Source: Clostridia bacterium (GTDB lineage: Bacteria; Bacillota; Clostridia; Christensenellales; Aristaeellaceae). From it: DNA of 43,701 nucleotides. Made by a program: the position numbers and the translations under genes. The stretch spans positions 1 through 43,701 of the forward strand of contig JAFZOG010000122.1 of the NCBI GenBank assembly GCA_017550745.1. The letters run 5' to 3'. Positions 35,833 through 43,701 of the stretch are shown here, in pieces. Within the stretch, counting starts at the first letter, position 1. Every line of letters starts with the position of its first letter. The notes below the pieces were generated by a model. It did no database searches. It saw only the letters and a list, made by a program, of their open reading frames with translations, and was not told the DNA's origin.

Positions 35833-36690
35833 TCACTCCTGTATTTCATAATCGTTCCATACCGCCTGCTTGCGCCGCAGGGTCGCAAAAAAGCGGGACG
35901 GGCGCAGACAAATCATGTTTACGCTTTCCGCAGCGGAGGAGATTTCAACCTGGGCTTCATGCGTTACCGGCAGCAGCGTCTGGCCGTCGATGGCCAGCTG
36001 CAGGCGGCGCCTTTCCCGGCCATGGGCCACAAGCGTCACGCGGGCGGTCAGCGGCAGGATCACGGGACGCAGCAGCAGCTCCCGGGCGCAAAGCGGGGTC
36101 AGCAGCATACACGGCGCGTCGTGTCGCACAATGGGGCCGCCGGCGGACAGGCCGTAAGCCGTCGCGCCCAAAGGGGTGGACACAACCACGCCGTCCCCAT
36201 GCGCGCAAAACGCTTCTTCCCCATCCGCAAAAGCCGTCACTTCGATCACGCCCGGATGCTCCCCCCTGGTTAGGGCCAGGTCATTGATCGCCAGATAGCG
36301 CTTTCCGTCATACTGTATACTTAGCAGCGGCTGGGAAGTCACATGATAAGAAGGAAGCAAAAGCGCTTCAGCCAGCGCTTCCGGCTGATCCGCGTCTCCC
36401 TGCATCAGGAAGCCCACCGTGCCGGTATGTACGCCAACGATGGGGATGTTTTTCCGTATCGCTTCCGGCGCCGCCATCAGCAGCGTTCCGTCCCCGCCAA
36501 ACGCCACCATCGCCCGGGTGTCCTTGGGGACTTGAGAGAGCGCGCAGGCCTCCCCCACGCCCTGCCGGGCCAGCCATTCCTCAGTCAGCACCTGCGCGCC
36601 GCTTGTTTTCAGGATGTCTGCCAGCGCACGCGCCGCTTCCGCGCTTTTGGGCTGATACGGATTTGCATAGAAATAGAAAGCTGCTTTCAT
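35833..36690 (-). CDS. nadK: NAD kinase
   Basis: 285 residues. The catalytic GGDGT is at 65-69 (AFGGDGTLL), NDLALTRG is in the middle and the Gly-rich TPLGATAYGLSAGGPIV later. It makes NADP from NAD. The gene has a promoter at 36715-36743 that is divergent from the Sua5 promoter. Confidence 0.95.
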   Translation of the reverse strand: MKAAFYFYANPYQPKSAEAARALADILKTSGAQVLTEEWLARQGVGEACALSQVPKDTRAMVAFGGDGTLLMAAPEAIRKNIPIVGVHTGTVGFLMQGDADQPEALAEALLLPSYHVTSQPLLSIQYDGKRYLAINDLALTRGEHPGVIEVTAFADGEEAFCAHGDGVVVSTPLGATAYGLSAGGPIVRHDAPCMLLTPLCARELLLRPVILPLTARVTLVAHGRERRRLQLAIDGQTLLPVTHEAQVEISSAAESVNMICLRPSRFFATLRRKQAVWNDYEIQE

Positions 36691-36714
36691 TCCATTCCCC
36701 CATTCTGTATATTC

Positions 36715-36743
36715 ATTTTAACATATACATTACAAATTCACAA
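36715..36743 (-). promoter_or_regulatory. Promoter of nadK-argR-recN
   Basis: TTGTGA (36743-36738), 17-base spacer, TAAAAT (36720-36715). Confidence 0.6.
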
Positions 36744-36783
36744 GAGCGAAGCGGAAAAAAGGCAGAAAAAATCCAAAGAATGC

Positions 36784-36812
36784 TTGACAATCTTTCCATT
36801 TCATCCTATGAT
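36784..36812 (+). promoter_or_regulatory. Promoter of the Sua5 gene
   Basis: TTGACA, 17-base spacer, TATGAT on the plus strand; the -35 boxes of this and the nadK promoter are about 40 bases apart, back to back. Confidence 0.75.
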
Positions 36813-36907
36813 GTTACGGATTCGGCGGCTGTGTTCCGGTACATGCGGACGCTGAATATACAATGCTTGATTATACAATTTTTGGATATTCAAAGGAGTT
36901 TTCCCCC

Positions 36908-37924
36908 ATGGATACGATTCTTCTGCCCGCCGACGAAAACAGCGTCAAGCAGGCGGCGGAGCTTTTACGGGCAGGCCAGGTGGTGGCTTTCCCTACGGAA
37001 ACAGTGTACGGGCTGGGCGCTGACGGGCTGAACGCGCAGGCGGTAGCGGCCATTTTTGCCGCAAAGGAGCGCCCCGCCGACAATCCGCTCATCGTGCACG
37101 TGGCGGAGCGAAGCCAATTGGACGGGCTTTGTTATGTGACAAAAGCCGCCGAAGCGCTGATGGACGCTTTTTGGCCGGGCCCGCTGACGCTGCTGCTCAT
37201 GAAAACAAAAAGCGTGCCGAACATTACCACGGCTTTCCTGCCCTCCGTCGCGGTGCGCTGTCCCAGCCATCCGGTCGCCCGCGCGCTGCTTAGGGCATGC
37301 GCCTTGCCCATCGCCGCCCCTTCGGCGAACCGCTCCGGACGGCCCAGCCCCACCACAGCCCAGGATGTACTGGAGGATATGCAGGGACGCATCCCGTTTA
37401 TTCTGGACGGCGGCGCGTGCGATGTGGGCGTGGAATCCACCGTGCTTGACCTGACCGGCGAGGTTCCCTGCATCCTGCGGCCGGGAGCGGTCACGGCGAA
37501 GGACGTGGCTTCGGTAGCGGGCGCCTGCACGGTGGCGGCCAGCGTGATGCGGCCTTTGAAGGAGGGAGAAAGCGCGCCCTCCCCCGGAATGCGCCACCGG
37601 CATTACGCGCCCAAGGCAAAAATGACCGTCTATCTCGGCAGCGACGAAGAAGTGGCAAAAGCGATCATCGCCCGGTACGATGCGGCGGAGAACGCCGCGA
37701 TTTTGGCACACGGCAGCGCTCAACCGCTGTTTGGAGACCGGCGGGTCTTTTCCCTGGGCGATACGCCGCAGGAAGGCGCGCATCTGCTGTTCCGGCGCCT
37801 GCGTGAAATGGACGCGCTGGGCGTTTCCCTGATCCTGGCCCAGGGATGGAACGCGGAAGGCGAAGCCCTGGCCGTGATGAACCGCATGGCCCGTGCCGCG
37901 GCGTTCGATCTGGTCAATGTATAA
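36908..37924 (+). CDS. L-threonylcarbamoyladenylate synthase, Sua5 type
   Basis: 338 residues from ATG 36908 behind AAAGGAG; an upstream in-frame ATG at 36863 has no binding site. The YrdC domain (1-~200) has PTETVYGLGAD, KERPADNPLIVH and SANRSGRPSPT. The C-terminal Sua5 domain (~225-338) follows a linker with PSPGMRHRHYAPK. It makes the threonylcarbamoyl-AMP used for t6A37 in tRNA. First of the few plus-strand genes. Confidence 0.95.
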   Translation: MDTILLPADENSVKQAAELLRAGQVVAFPTETVYGLGADGLNAQAVAAIFAAKERPADNPLIVHVAERSQLDGLCYVTKAAEALMDAFWPGPLTLLLMKTKSVPNITTAFLPSVAVRCPSHPVARALLRACALPIAAPSANRSGRPSPTTAQDVLEDMQGRIPFILDGGACDVGVESTVLDLTGEVPCILRPGAVTAKDVASVAGACTVAASVMRPLKEGESAPSPGMRHRHYAPKAKMTVYLGSDEEVAKAIIARYDAAENAAILAHGSAQPLFGDRRVFSLGDTPQEGAHLLFRRLREMDALGVSLILAQGWNAEGEALAVMNRMARAAAFDLVNV

Positions 37925-37931
37925 AAGCTGG

Positions 37932-37977
37932 CTGTCCCCCCAAACGCCGATAATACGGCGCGGGAGACAGTTTTTTT
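37932..37977 (+). terminator. Terminator after the Sua5 gene
   Basis: Outer stem CTGTC/GACAG with CCC/GGG, inner stem CGCCG/CGGCG, then seven T. Confidence 0.8.
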
Positions 37978-38037
37978 GCACCTCCCTTTCGCCTGCTTCA
38001 TAGAATGCCAGTGTAAACAGGGAAAGGAGGCGCGCTC

Positions 38038-38655
38038 ATGTCTGAAACTCGATCCAATTGCGCGTACAATTACACCGTTAAACGCGGCGACAGCTTCTAC
38101 CTGATCGCCCAGCGCCTGAACGTCAACCTGCGCGATCTGCTGGAGGCCAATCCCAACGTTCCGCCTGCCCGCCTCACCATCGGCGATATCCTGTGCATTC
38201 CCTATTGCAGCGCCGACAGCCTTGCGCAGGACAATTCCTGCTGCCCCACCGCCGAGCCCGGATGCGGCAGCGGAAATACGGGAAACGGCGGAAATACCGG
38301 AAATCAGCCCGCACCGGAAACGCCCGGCTACACCTGCCCGGCCAACAGACGCACTGTGGTGCAGGCCGGCCAGACCGCAGGCGATCTGCAATTGCGCTAC
38401 AACCTGAGCTATCACACGCTGAAAACCGCTAACAGCGATAAGGATCTGAACGCGCTCAAGGGCGGCGATATCGTCTGCATTCCCGCGGAAAACATTGCCT
38501 GCCCCACGCCCGTAGCCGTTGCGCTCAAAGAAGGGGATTCCCTTGAATCCATCGCCTCGCAGAACAATGTTTCCGTCGCTTCTCTCCTCCAGGCAAACCC
38601 ATGCCTCGCGCCTCAGGATTTCAAAGCGGGGGTGACCGTCCGCCTTCCGGAATGA
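38038..38655 (+). CDS. Cys-rich protein with three LysM-like repeats
   Basis: 205 residues behind GGAAAGGAGG. LysM-like units lie at about 11-55 (YTVKRGDSFYLIAQRLNV), 104-148 and 156-203, separated by a Gly/Asn/Pro linker rich in Cys (CCPTAEPGCGSG). There is no signal peptide, and about a dozen cysteines. LysM proteins without a signal and with many cysteines are known among spore-coat and spore-cortex proteins, so a spore surface role is a reasonable guess. A CATAGAAT upstream at about 38000 may be a sporulation sigma -10 box, but this is weak. It binds peptidoglycan-type glycans by family. Confidence 0.85.
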   Translation: MSETRSNCAYNYTVKRGDSFYLIAQRLNVNLRDLLEANPNVPPARLTIGDILCIPYCSADSLAQDNSCCPTAEPGCGSGNTGNGGNTGNQPAPETPGYTCPANRRTVVQAGQTAGDLQLRYNLSYHTLKTANSDKDLNALKGGDIVCIPAENIACPTPVAVALKEGDSLESIASQNNVSVASLLQANPCLAPQDFKAGVTVRLPE

Positions 38656-38759
38656 CGGGAACGGCTTAACCAAGCGGGAGAAAGCAATTTCTCTTTTCAC
38701 ACAGCCGCACGTTCTTTTCGGCAGACGGGATTCGGGCTAATCTCAAGGTATACTGGTCC

Positions 38760-38840
38760 ATGCGGCAGTCGAGGCCAGGGGCTGCCGCGCTAAGTTCCAC
38801 GAAAAAACGGAGAAGTTTGAAAAAACAACTCCGTTTTTTG
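38760..38840 (+). ncRNA. Candidate small RNA of unknown family
   Basis: A possible transcript from the -10-like box at 38749-38754 (no clear -35) with a 7-bp GC hairpin, then a terminator. I recognise no known RNA family. It may simply be the 3' end of the LysM transcript. Confidence 0.2.
38802..38839. terminator. Bidirectional terminator-like hairpin
   Basis: AAAAAACGGAG (38802-38812) pairs with CTCCGTTTTTT (38829-38839), with A-run on one side and T-run on the other, so it could end transcription from the LysM gene. Confidence 0.65.
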
Positions 38841-38962
38841 CTGTATATAGCTGTAGAAAAATGTACGTGCTGCCAATACTCTTCTTAGTCAAAATAATAT
38901 TGCTCCCCCAATTTATTCTTGAATCAATACTGGACTGGAAGCTGAAACGGAGTATGCAGTTA

Positions 38963-39128
38963 CCCTGTCATCCCTTCGGCTACGCTCAGGGCAGGCTCTG
39001 AACAGGCCGAAGAAGGAGGCCGTCGTGAAGGAACTCCCTCGTTTCCTCGTTGCTTTATTGACCAGTGAGATTCTTCGCACGCGCCCATCCGTATCGTGAG
39101 ATCCTTCGCTTCGCTCAGGATGACAGGG
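38963..39128. repeat. Inverted-repeat (MITE/REP-like) element
   Basis: A 166-base segment whose ends are an 11-bp perfect inverted repeat, CCCTGTCATCC (38963-38973) and GGATGACAGGG (39118-39128). Inside are the TTCGGCTACGCTCAGG and CCTTCGCTTCGCTCAGG motifs characteristic of a dispersed bacterial repeat. A related copy lies at the right end of the window. Confidence 0.7.
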
Positions 39129-39183
39129 TGGGTTGATTTCACGAAATAATTCAAGAATTAATTGGTACAGCAATAATATGTTT

Positions 39184-39516
39184 CTATACTGAGAAGAATA
39201 AAAAGGGCTGCTTGATTCGGATGGCGGCTTCCCGCTTCTGCGCGCAAGTGAACCGGAAAGCAAACAAATCCACGCAGTTTCTGACTTTTTCCACGGTGTT
39301 GATCGTTCCGACGGCGCAGATCACATACCGCCCGCTTTCAAACATCGTCTCGAAGGAAAAACGGATTGCTGTGGTAATACGCGATATTCCCATATTTGCG
39401 CACGCAGCCGAATTTTCGCTTTCCTGCTGCTGACGATAAAGAAACTCCATATAAGCCAGGGCGTTCTTCTGGTTCGCCGCGCTCAGGTAATCTAATTTTT
39501 CTTTTCCAAGCGCCAA
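39184..39516 (-). pseudogene. Probable gene remnant
   Basis: An open frame of 110 codons that could begin at TTG 39516, directly behind an in-frame stop and without a ribosome binding site. The first ~30 residues (EKLDYLSAANQKNALAYMEF) look like the helical tail of a small regulatory protein, while the rest is basic and unlike a folded family. I read it as a decayed gene end. Confidence 0.3.
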
Positions 39517-39562
39517 TCAGAGGCGGTTTCCAGATTGTCAAACCACATTTTCCCAATTTTGC

Positions 39563-39591
39563 TTGTTTTTATGCGCCCACGGGCGTATAAT
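39563..39591 (+). promoter_or_regulatory. Promoter upstream of the GGDEF gene
   Basis: TTGTTT, 17-base spacer, TATAAT, about 230 bases before the GGDEF start. Confidence 0.6.
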
Positions 39592-39633
39592 GAAAACGGT
39601 TTGTTTAGCCCAGGAAAGGCGGATTGCACGACG

Positions 39634-39789
39634 ATGAACACCCTGTCTGCGAAAGCATTGGAAAAACGGAGGAAAGAGAAAGAGCTTTCGCAGATCGAGC
39701 CGGGAACCGCCAGCGGCCTTGACAGCGGCGGAGCAGCGGCGGTGAGAAAACTGATCCCGAACAGCGCCGCCATAAAGCCGTATTCCTGA
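39634..39789 (+). CDS. Possible 51-residue protein in the GGDEF leader
   Basis: ATG 39634 with AGGAAAGGCGG about 13 bases upstream, encoding a short basic then Gly/Ala-rich peptide that ends 39 bases before the GGDEF gene. Nothing recognisable. The opposite strand here is also open with a hydrophobic reading, so it may be a remnant. Confidence 0.25.
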   Translation: MNTLSAKALEKRRKEKELSQIEPGTASGLDSGGAAAVRKLIPNSAAIKPYS

Positions 39790-39827
39790 CGGTTCATATT
39801 TCGAGAAAAAAACATGGAGGATAATGC

Positions 39828-40901
39828 ATGGATATTCGTAAAATTTGGAAGCTGTTTCTGTATGGAGGGGTGGAGAAGGAAGAGTATAACGCCCTGCGCC
39901 CCAACATCCGCGAAGAAAACCGTGTGCTGCTCAGCGTGTTTTCCATCATTGCAGGCATCATGTTTTTCCTGCTGTTTATTGTGAGCCTGATTTCCCGGGG
40001 TTTTGCCACAGTGAACAGCTCAACTTACTTGATCTGCTGTTTTTTGATGGCGGCGATTTTGATCTGTGTGCGCTTTCTCGTACCGAAGTATTCCGCGCTT
40101 GTGGTTTTACTCGTCTATTTTTTCGAGATCACGCTTTATGCATTTGGCATCCATATTTCCATGCTTCACGCGGAAAAGCCGGCTGTATCCGCAGTGGCCT
40201 TTTTACTGGTGAGCCCGCTGCTGTTCTATGACCGTCCTGCCAGGCTCTCCGCCCTGATTGCGGCCGTTGTTGCGGTGTTTTGCGGGATCGTTGTCCATGT
40301 CAAGGCGCCGGATGTGGCGGAAACCGATGTATGGAATGCGATCACCTTCGGCATCGTGGCGGTTACCACCACCGTGTTCATGACGGGCATAAAGTTCCGG
40401 GCCCTCGCGCAGTCCAGGCAGATTCAGCAAATGAGCCAGACTGATCTGCTGACCGGAGTCAAAAACCGCAACCATTATGAGAATCGGCTGGAGGCTTACC
40501 CTGCGATGTGCGCCTCAAACCTGATCTGCGTTTACGCGGATGTGAACGGTCTGCATGAAATGAACAACAGATACGGGCATTCCGCAGGGGATAAAATGCT
40601 GCGCGAGGTTGCGGAAGCGATGCAGCAGTGTTTTGGCCGCGAGCATACCTATCGCGTCGGCGGCGACGAGTTTGTTGCCTTTCGGGCGGACGGACAGCCG
40701 GAGGAAATGCCTGCTGAAATTGACCGGTTGAGTCAGGCGCTAAATGGAAAAGGCTATCATGTATCCTTCGGAACTGCCGTACACAAGAAAGCGCAGGGCG
40801 GCCTGAACATGCATGCGCTTGTCAGCGAAGCTGAAACCAACATGTTTATCGCTAAACGTCTGTTCTATTGTCAGTCCGGGAATAATCGCAGAAGCAGATA
40901 G
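39828..40901 (+). CDS. Membrane-bound diguanylate cyclase
   Basis: 357 residues from ATG 39828 behind ATGGAGGA. About six membrane helices occupy residues 35-188, arranged as hairpins without a large outside domain. The GGDEF domain follows with TDLLTGVKNR (205 onward), the metal-binding DVNGLH near 238 and an intact GGDEF at 278-282, so it should make cyclic di-GMP. The R-x-x-D inhibitory site that normally precedes GGDEF is not present, so feedback by product may be lost. No EAL or effector protein is nearby. Convergent with the LRR gene, 56 bases apart. Confidence 0.92.
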   Translation: MDIRKIWKLFLYGGVEKEEYNALRPNIREENRVLLSVFSIIAGIMFFLLFIVSLISRGFATVNSSTYLICCFLMAAILICVRFLVPKYSALVVLLVYFFEITLYAFGIHISMLHAEKPAVSAVAFLLVSPLLFYDRPARLSALIAAVVAVFCGIVVHVKAPDVAETDVWNAITFGIVAVTTTVFMTGIKFRALAQSRQIQQMSQTDLLTGVKNRNHYENRLEAYPAMCASNLICVYADVNGLHEMNNRYGHSAGDKMLREVAEAMQQCFGREHTYRVGGDEFVAFRADGQPEEMPAEIDRLSQALNGKGYHVSFGTAVHKKAQGGLNMHALVSEAETNMFIAKRLFYCQSGNNRRSR

Positions 40902-40957
40902 AGGATCACACGCCTCTCCCCCGCCTGCGTTTATTTACAAGAGATCGTCCAATCGTA

Positions 40958-42439
40958 TTATATCGCCTCATCCGGTGTTACTACTTGCCACTTATAACCC
41001 GCCGCATATTGGGCGGCGAGTTCGTTGGCCGTAACCAGGGTGATGTCACGATGCTTGAAGATGCCGATGATGTCTTTTCCGATCGACGCGATGCTCTGAG
41101 GCAGATAAAGCCGCTTGACCTCTCCCTCCCAATTCAGGAAGCAATCGTCCTCCAGCTGAAGGATGCCATCCTGCACCACAATCTCCTCATGCTTATACAC
41201 ATAGCGGGCGTTTGCCTGGCCGGTGCTTCTGTACAGGGCAACAGAGGAAACAGGCAGACCGCACCAGGCCGCGGGCACGGTGAAAACGCCTTTATCCTCG
41301 CCCCAGCGCCAGTCCGTCAGCCGCAGCGTGCCGTCCGGCAGAAAATCACAGGCGAAAAACCTGTCTTCACCGAAACGCAGGCGGGAGGCTTCCGCCTTTT
41401 CCCGCGTTTTTCCTGAACCTGTGTACAGCACGGCCTTTGGGCTGCCGTCCAGGATATTCTTCGGCAGGCTTTTCACATTATAGCCCACGCCCACCGCAAC
41501 CAGCTCCGGGCAATTGGCAAAGGCCGAACCCCCATAGCTGTCGGCGTATAACGCGCTGACGCAAATCAGGGAAGCGCAGCCTTCAAAGGCGCTGTCGCCA
41601 ATGCTTTCGGCTTCGCCCATATTGGCGATGACCAGCGACGAGCAGCCCTTGAAAGCGCTGTCCGGTACGCTTTTCAGCCGCATGGATACGGATCTCAGCG
41701 AGGAGCAGCCAGCAAAGCAGCCGCTACCGATCGTATTTCCGGCAAACGCCATCTCCTGAAGCGCCGCGCAGTCCATAAAGACGCTTCGTCCCAGCTCCTT
41801 CACGTTTTCAGGAAGCTGGACGGACTGCAGCGCCGTACAGCCCCGGAAAGCTTCATCTCCAACGGAGAGCTGCTGTTGCGTCTGCTCTTTTCCGGCAAAG
41901 GTCACGCGCTCCAGCGCCGTACAATCCCGAAAAGCCTCCTTCCCGATCGTCTGAATGGAAGCAGGCAGGATCAGCTCCCGAATGGAAGCCCCGGAAAATG
42001 CGTTCCGCCCGACTGTGGTCAGAGGCACGCCGTCCACCTCGGCAGGCAGCGCCAGCGCTTCCGGCGGCTCGGCGTCCTTTGCGAAGCCGACAGCCGCCGC
42101 CGCTTTTTCCCCCAGGCTGTATTGCACGCCGCCCAAAACATACATATCTTTCGGCGTCTGTGTAAACAGCGCAATCCCGATGACAACGCCGAGAATGGCG
42201 GGAATCAGCGGCATGGGGATCGGAATGAAGGTTGGCGTGACAAGCACCTCACGGCCCGAACCATTGCTGACCATGCCGATGCAAAGAAAGATGCCGATGG
42301 CGATCGCCGCGATGCCGCCGACGATATACGGCCATTTGGCGCCTGCCGTGCGGATACCCTCCCGGGTTTCAGCCAGCGCGCCCGCCGTTCCCGCCAGTAA
42401 CAGGACAGCGGCCAGCAGCAGCAATATAACCTTTCTCAT
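40958..42439 (-). CDS. BspA-type leucine-rich-repeat membrane protein
   Basis: 493 residues from ATG 42439 behind AGGAGAAA. A signal peptide or anchor (1-23) is followed by two membrane helices (~37-58 and ~73-93). From ~140 to ~345 there are about nine LRR_5 repeats of the BspA type (FSGASIRELILPASI, AFRDCTALERV, AFKGCSSL), followed by a beta-rich C-terminal region. Such proteins usually sit on the surface and mediate attachment. Here the membrane helices come before the repeats, so the repeats' side of the membrane is uncertain. Confidence 0.88.
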   Translation of the reverse strand: MRKVILLLLAAVLLLAGTAGALAETREGIRTAGAKWPYIVGGIAAIAIGIFLCIGMVSNGSGREVLVTPTFIPIPMPLIPAILGVVIGIALFTQTPKDMYVLGGVQYSLGEKAAAAVGFAKDAEPPEALALPAEVDGVPLTTVGRNAFSGASIRELILPASIQTIGKEAFRDCTALERVTFAGKEQTQQQLSVGDEAFRGCTALQSVQLPENVKELGRSVFMDCAALQEMAFAGNTIGSGCFAGCSSLRSVSMRLKSVPDSAFKGCSSLVIANMGEAESIGDSAFEGCASLICVSALYADSYGGSAFANCPELVAVGVGYNVKSLPKNILDGSPKAVLYTGSGKTREKAEASRLRFGEDRFFACDFLPDGTLRLTDWRWGEDKGVFTVPAAWCGLPVSSVALYRSTGQANARYVYKHEEIVVQDGILQLEDDCFLNWEGEVKRLYLPQSIASIGKDIIGIFKHRDITLVTANELAAQYAAGYKWQVVTPDEAI

Positions 42440-42489
42440 GTTTCATTTCTCCTTGTATATATTTCCCTTCCCTTTCTATTTTGAATCTT

Positions 42490-43230
42490 TCACAGCACCC
42501 GCATCGGCATCCATTCCAGGAAATCGCCGGACACCAAATGATACATGACGCCGTGATGCCTGCCTTCAAGGCTGTCATGAAAGCGGTGGGTTCCATGGCA
42601 ATGGGCATAGACGACTTGCTCCGCGCCGTACCGTTCCGCCATGGCGGTAAAGACGCTGTTTCTTTCCAGAATCGAAGTGGGCGGATAATGCAGGAACATG
42701 ATGAATTTACTGTATCCGTCCTTAAGCGCCGCTTCAAAGGACGCCGTCAGCCGCTCCGCTTCCCGCGCGATCAGCTTTTCCGCGTGCTGCTCCGCGTCCC
42801 TGTCCCAGTCAACGATCTTCCCGCCCCGCATATAGAACGGGCCTTCAAACGTGAAGCCCTTCGTGCCCACGAGGGCATAATCCTGATAGGCCGCATAGTT
42901 GTTTTGCAGGAAAAACAGCTTCCCCGCAAACTGCCGGTTCAGGGCTTCCGTCTTTTTCGCGTCCCAGAACATATCGTGGTTTCCCCGCAGCAGGATTTTT
43001 CGTCCGGGCAGGGAGCAAATATACTTCAGATCTTTTTCGCATTCCGCCAGATTCCTGCCCCAGCTGTGATCGCCTGCCAGCACAAGCGTATCCGTGGGCT
43101 GAACCAGGCGCAGGCATTGCTGCCGGAACACGGCTTCATGATTGCGCCATACAGGATCGCGCAGCTGCCCCGGCGCTTTCAGCTCCGATTGAAAATGCAA
43201 ATGCAGATCACCGATTGCGTATAAACTCAT
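42490..43230 (-). CDS. Calcineurin-like metallophosphoesterase
   Basis: 246 residues from ATG 43230 behind GGAGCGG; a longer frame to 43347 overlaps the remnant upstream and lacks a binding site. Metal-binding motifs are GDLHLHF, GDHSWG, GNHDMFW, LHYPP and AHCHGTH. This is a complete dinuclear phosphoesterase of unknown substrate, in the YfcE/UDP-hydrolase-like range. It precedes the LRR gene by 50 bases and may be co-transcribed. Confidence 0.92.
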   Translation of the reverse strand: MSLYAIGDLHLHFQSELKAPGQLRDPVWRNHEAVFRQQCLRLVQPTDTLVLAGDHSWGRNLAECEKDLKYICSLPGRKILLRGNHDMFWDAKKTEALNRQFAGKLFFLQNNYAAYQDYALVGTKGFTFEGPFYMRGGKIVDWDRDAEQHAEKLIAREAERLTASFEAALKDGYSKFIMFLHYPPTSILERNSVFTAMAERYGAEQVVYAHCHGTHRFHDSLEGRHHGVMYHLVSGDFLEWMPMRVL

Positions 43231-43462
43231 GCCGCCGCTCCAATCGTTCAAATGCCAGTTGGCGCATATTGTCAGGATCCTTTTCACAGGTTGGGATATC
43301 GGACATTGCGGATGTATGGATGACCGCATCCGGGTCAACGGTATCAATCAGCCGCTTGACGGTTTCTTCGTCCGCTGTCCGCAGGGATAGGGCTGGAATG
43401 GCGGTCGGCAACGCTGCCATGATTCTCGCGCCGACGTGCCCACGCAGCCCTATAATGATCAT
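43208..43462 (-). pseudogene. Truncated RmlD-like sugar reductase
   Basis: About 84 codons from ATG 43462. The N-terminal Rossmann strand (MIIIGLRGHVGARI) and the VDPDAVIHTSAMSD stretch match the start of dTDP-4-dehydrorhamnose reductases, which are ~280 residues long. The frame then ends 23 bases inside the metallophosphoesterase gene. It lacks the catalytic Y-x3-K and the sugar-binding part, so it is a remnant. The fused tail has no homology I recognise. Confidence 0.6.
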
Positions 43463-43603
43463 ATCATATATCATCATTACTGGCAACATTTTCAGCGCAG
43501 ATAACGGGCGCCGCGCACAATCCCCAGATAACAGATAATAGCAGTATAATAGCTTTAATAGTAACTGTTCAGTCGTGTTGCTTTAAAGCACGAAAGATAC
43601 ATT

Positions 43604-43701
43604 GTCATCCCGAGCGAAGCGAAGCGGAGTCGAGGGATCTGATAGCTTTGGTGGTCCCATTTTTCACCAGATCCCTCCACTCCGTTCCGCTCTCGCTCCA
43701 C
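43604..43701. repeat. Inverted-repeat element at the window end (partial)
   Basis: It opens with GTCATCCCGAGCGAAGCG and has long imperfect arms (43612-43641 with 43668-43698) of the same motif type as 38963-39128. The far end is cut by the window. The preceding ~140 bases after the RmlD-like remnant show no gene. Confidence 0.65.

Larger units (their letters stand above)
38656..39183. other. Gene-free stretch with a possible small RNA and a repeat element
   Basis: 528 bases without a credible gene. It holds a -10-like TATACT at 38749, a GCGGCAG/CTGCCGC hairpin (38762-38788), a strong hairpin with T-run (38802-38839) and the inverted-repeat element 38963-39128. The rest is AT-rich and featureless. 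Confidence 0.5.

Noticed and set aside
39592-39827. Cyclic di-GMP riboswitch in the leader of the GGDEF gene
   Set aside because: The leader lacks the conserved GEMM core and its receptor loop pattern; only a possible small open frame was found.

Overview
The window looks like a piece of a low-to-mid GC Firmicutes chromosome, probably an uncultured gut or rumen clostridium. The reasons are the strong AGGAGG-type ribosome binding sites, the canonical rimP-nusA-ylxR-L7Ae-infB-rbfA-nrnA-truB order, a nadK-argR-recN cluster, an RsfA-like SANT protein, an archaeal-type AspRS and several secreted proteins ending their signal peptides in A-x-A. A placement near Christensenellales is only a guess. 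Almost all genes lie on the minus strand, so operons read from right to left.

Region 1 (1-9433) is a RiPP (ribosomally made, post-translationally modified peptide) locus and the most interesting part. A two-component system (sensor kinase and OmpR-type regulator) is followed by a radical SAM/SPASM maturase and then by a tandem array of at least ten precursor peptides, here numbered P1 (next to the maturase) to P10 (cut by the window start). All ten have a Nif11-type leader of about 85-95 residues ending in Gly-Gly. Eight cores share four cysteines with invariant spacing (9, 5 and 11 residues between them) in otherwise variable sequence. P2 and P10 carry a second, unrelated core type. A near-identical 16-bp inverted repeat lies just upstream of both the kinase promoter and the maturase promoter, which suggests that the two-component system controls itself and the peptide operon. 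Copies of the 3' end of the maturase gene upstream of P6, and weaker traces upstream of P8 and P9, record how the array grew by duplication.

Region 2 (9551-17400) holds a sirtuin, LysRS with a fused C-terminal tRNA-binding domain, GreA, a membrane-anchored glycerophosphodiester phosphodiesterase, an archaeal-type AspRS, HisRS and a SANT-domain regulator. Region 3 (17443-27400) is the large transcription/translation operon from rimP to truB, continuing into a NagD-like phosphatase and a two-gene ABC importer without a visible binding protein.

Region 4 (27592-36745) has a NUDIX hydrolase with an esterase, three tandem secreted proteins of unknown function, and recN-argR-nadK. Region 5 (36784-43701) is more mixed: Sua5, a Cys-rich LysM protein, a repeat-rich stretch with gene remnants, a membrane diguanylate cyclase, a BspA-type leucine-rich-repeat protein, a metallophosphoesterase, a RmlD-like remnant and a second inverted-repeat element at the window end. 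I see no tRNA, rRNA or CRISPR array, and no peptide exporter or leader peptidase for the RiPP system within the window.
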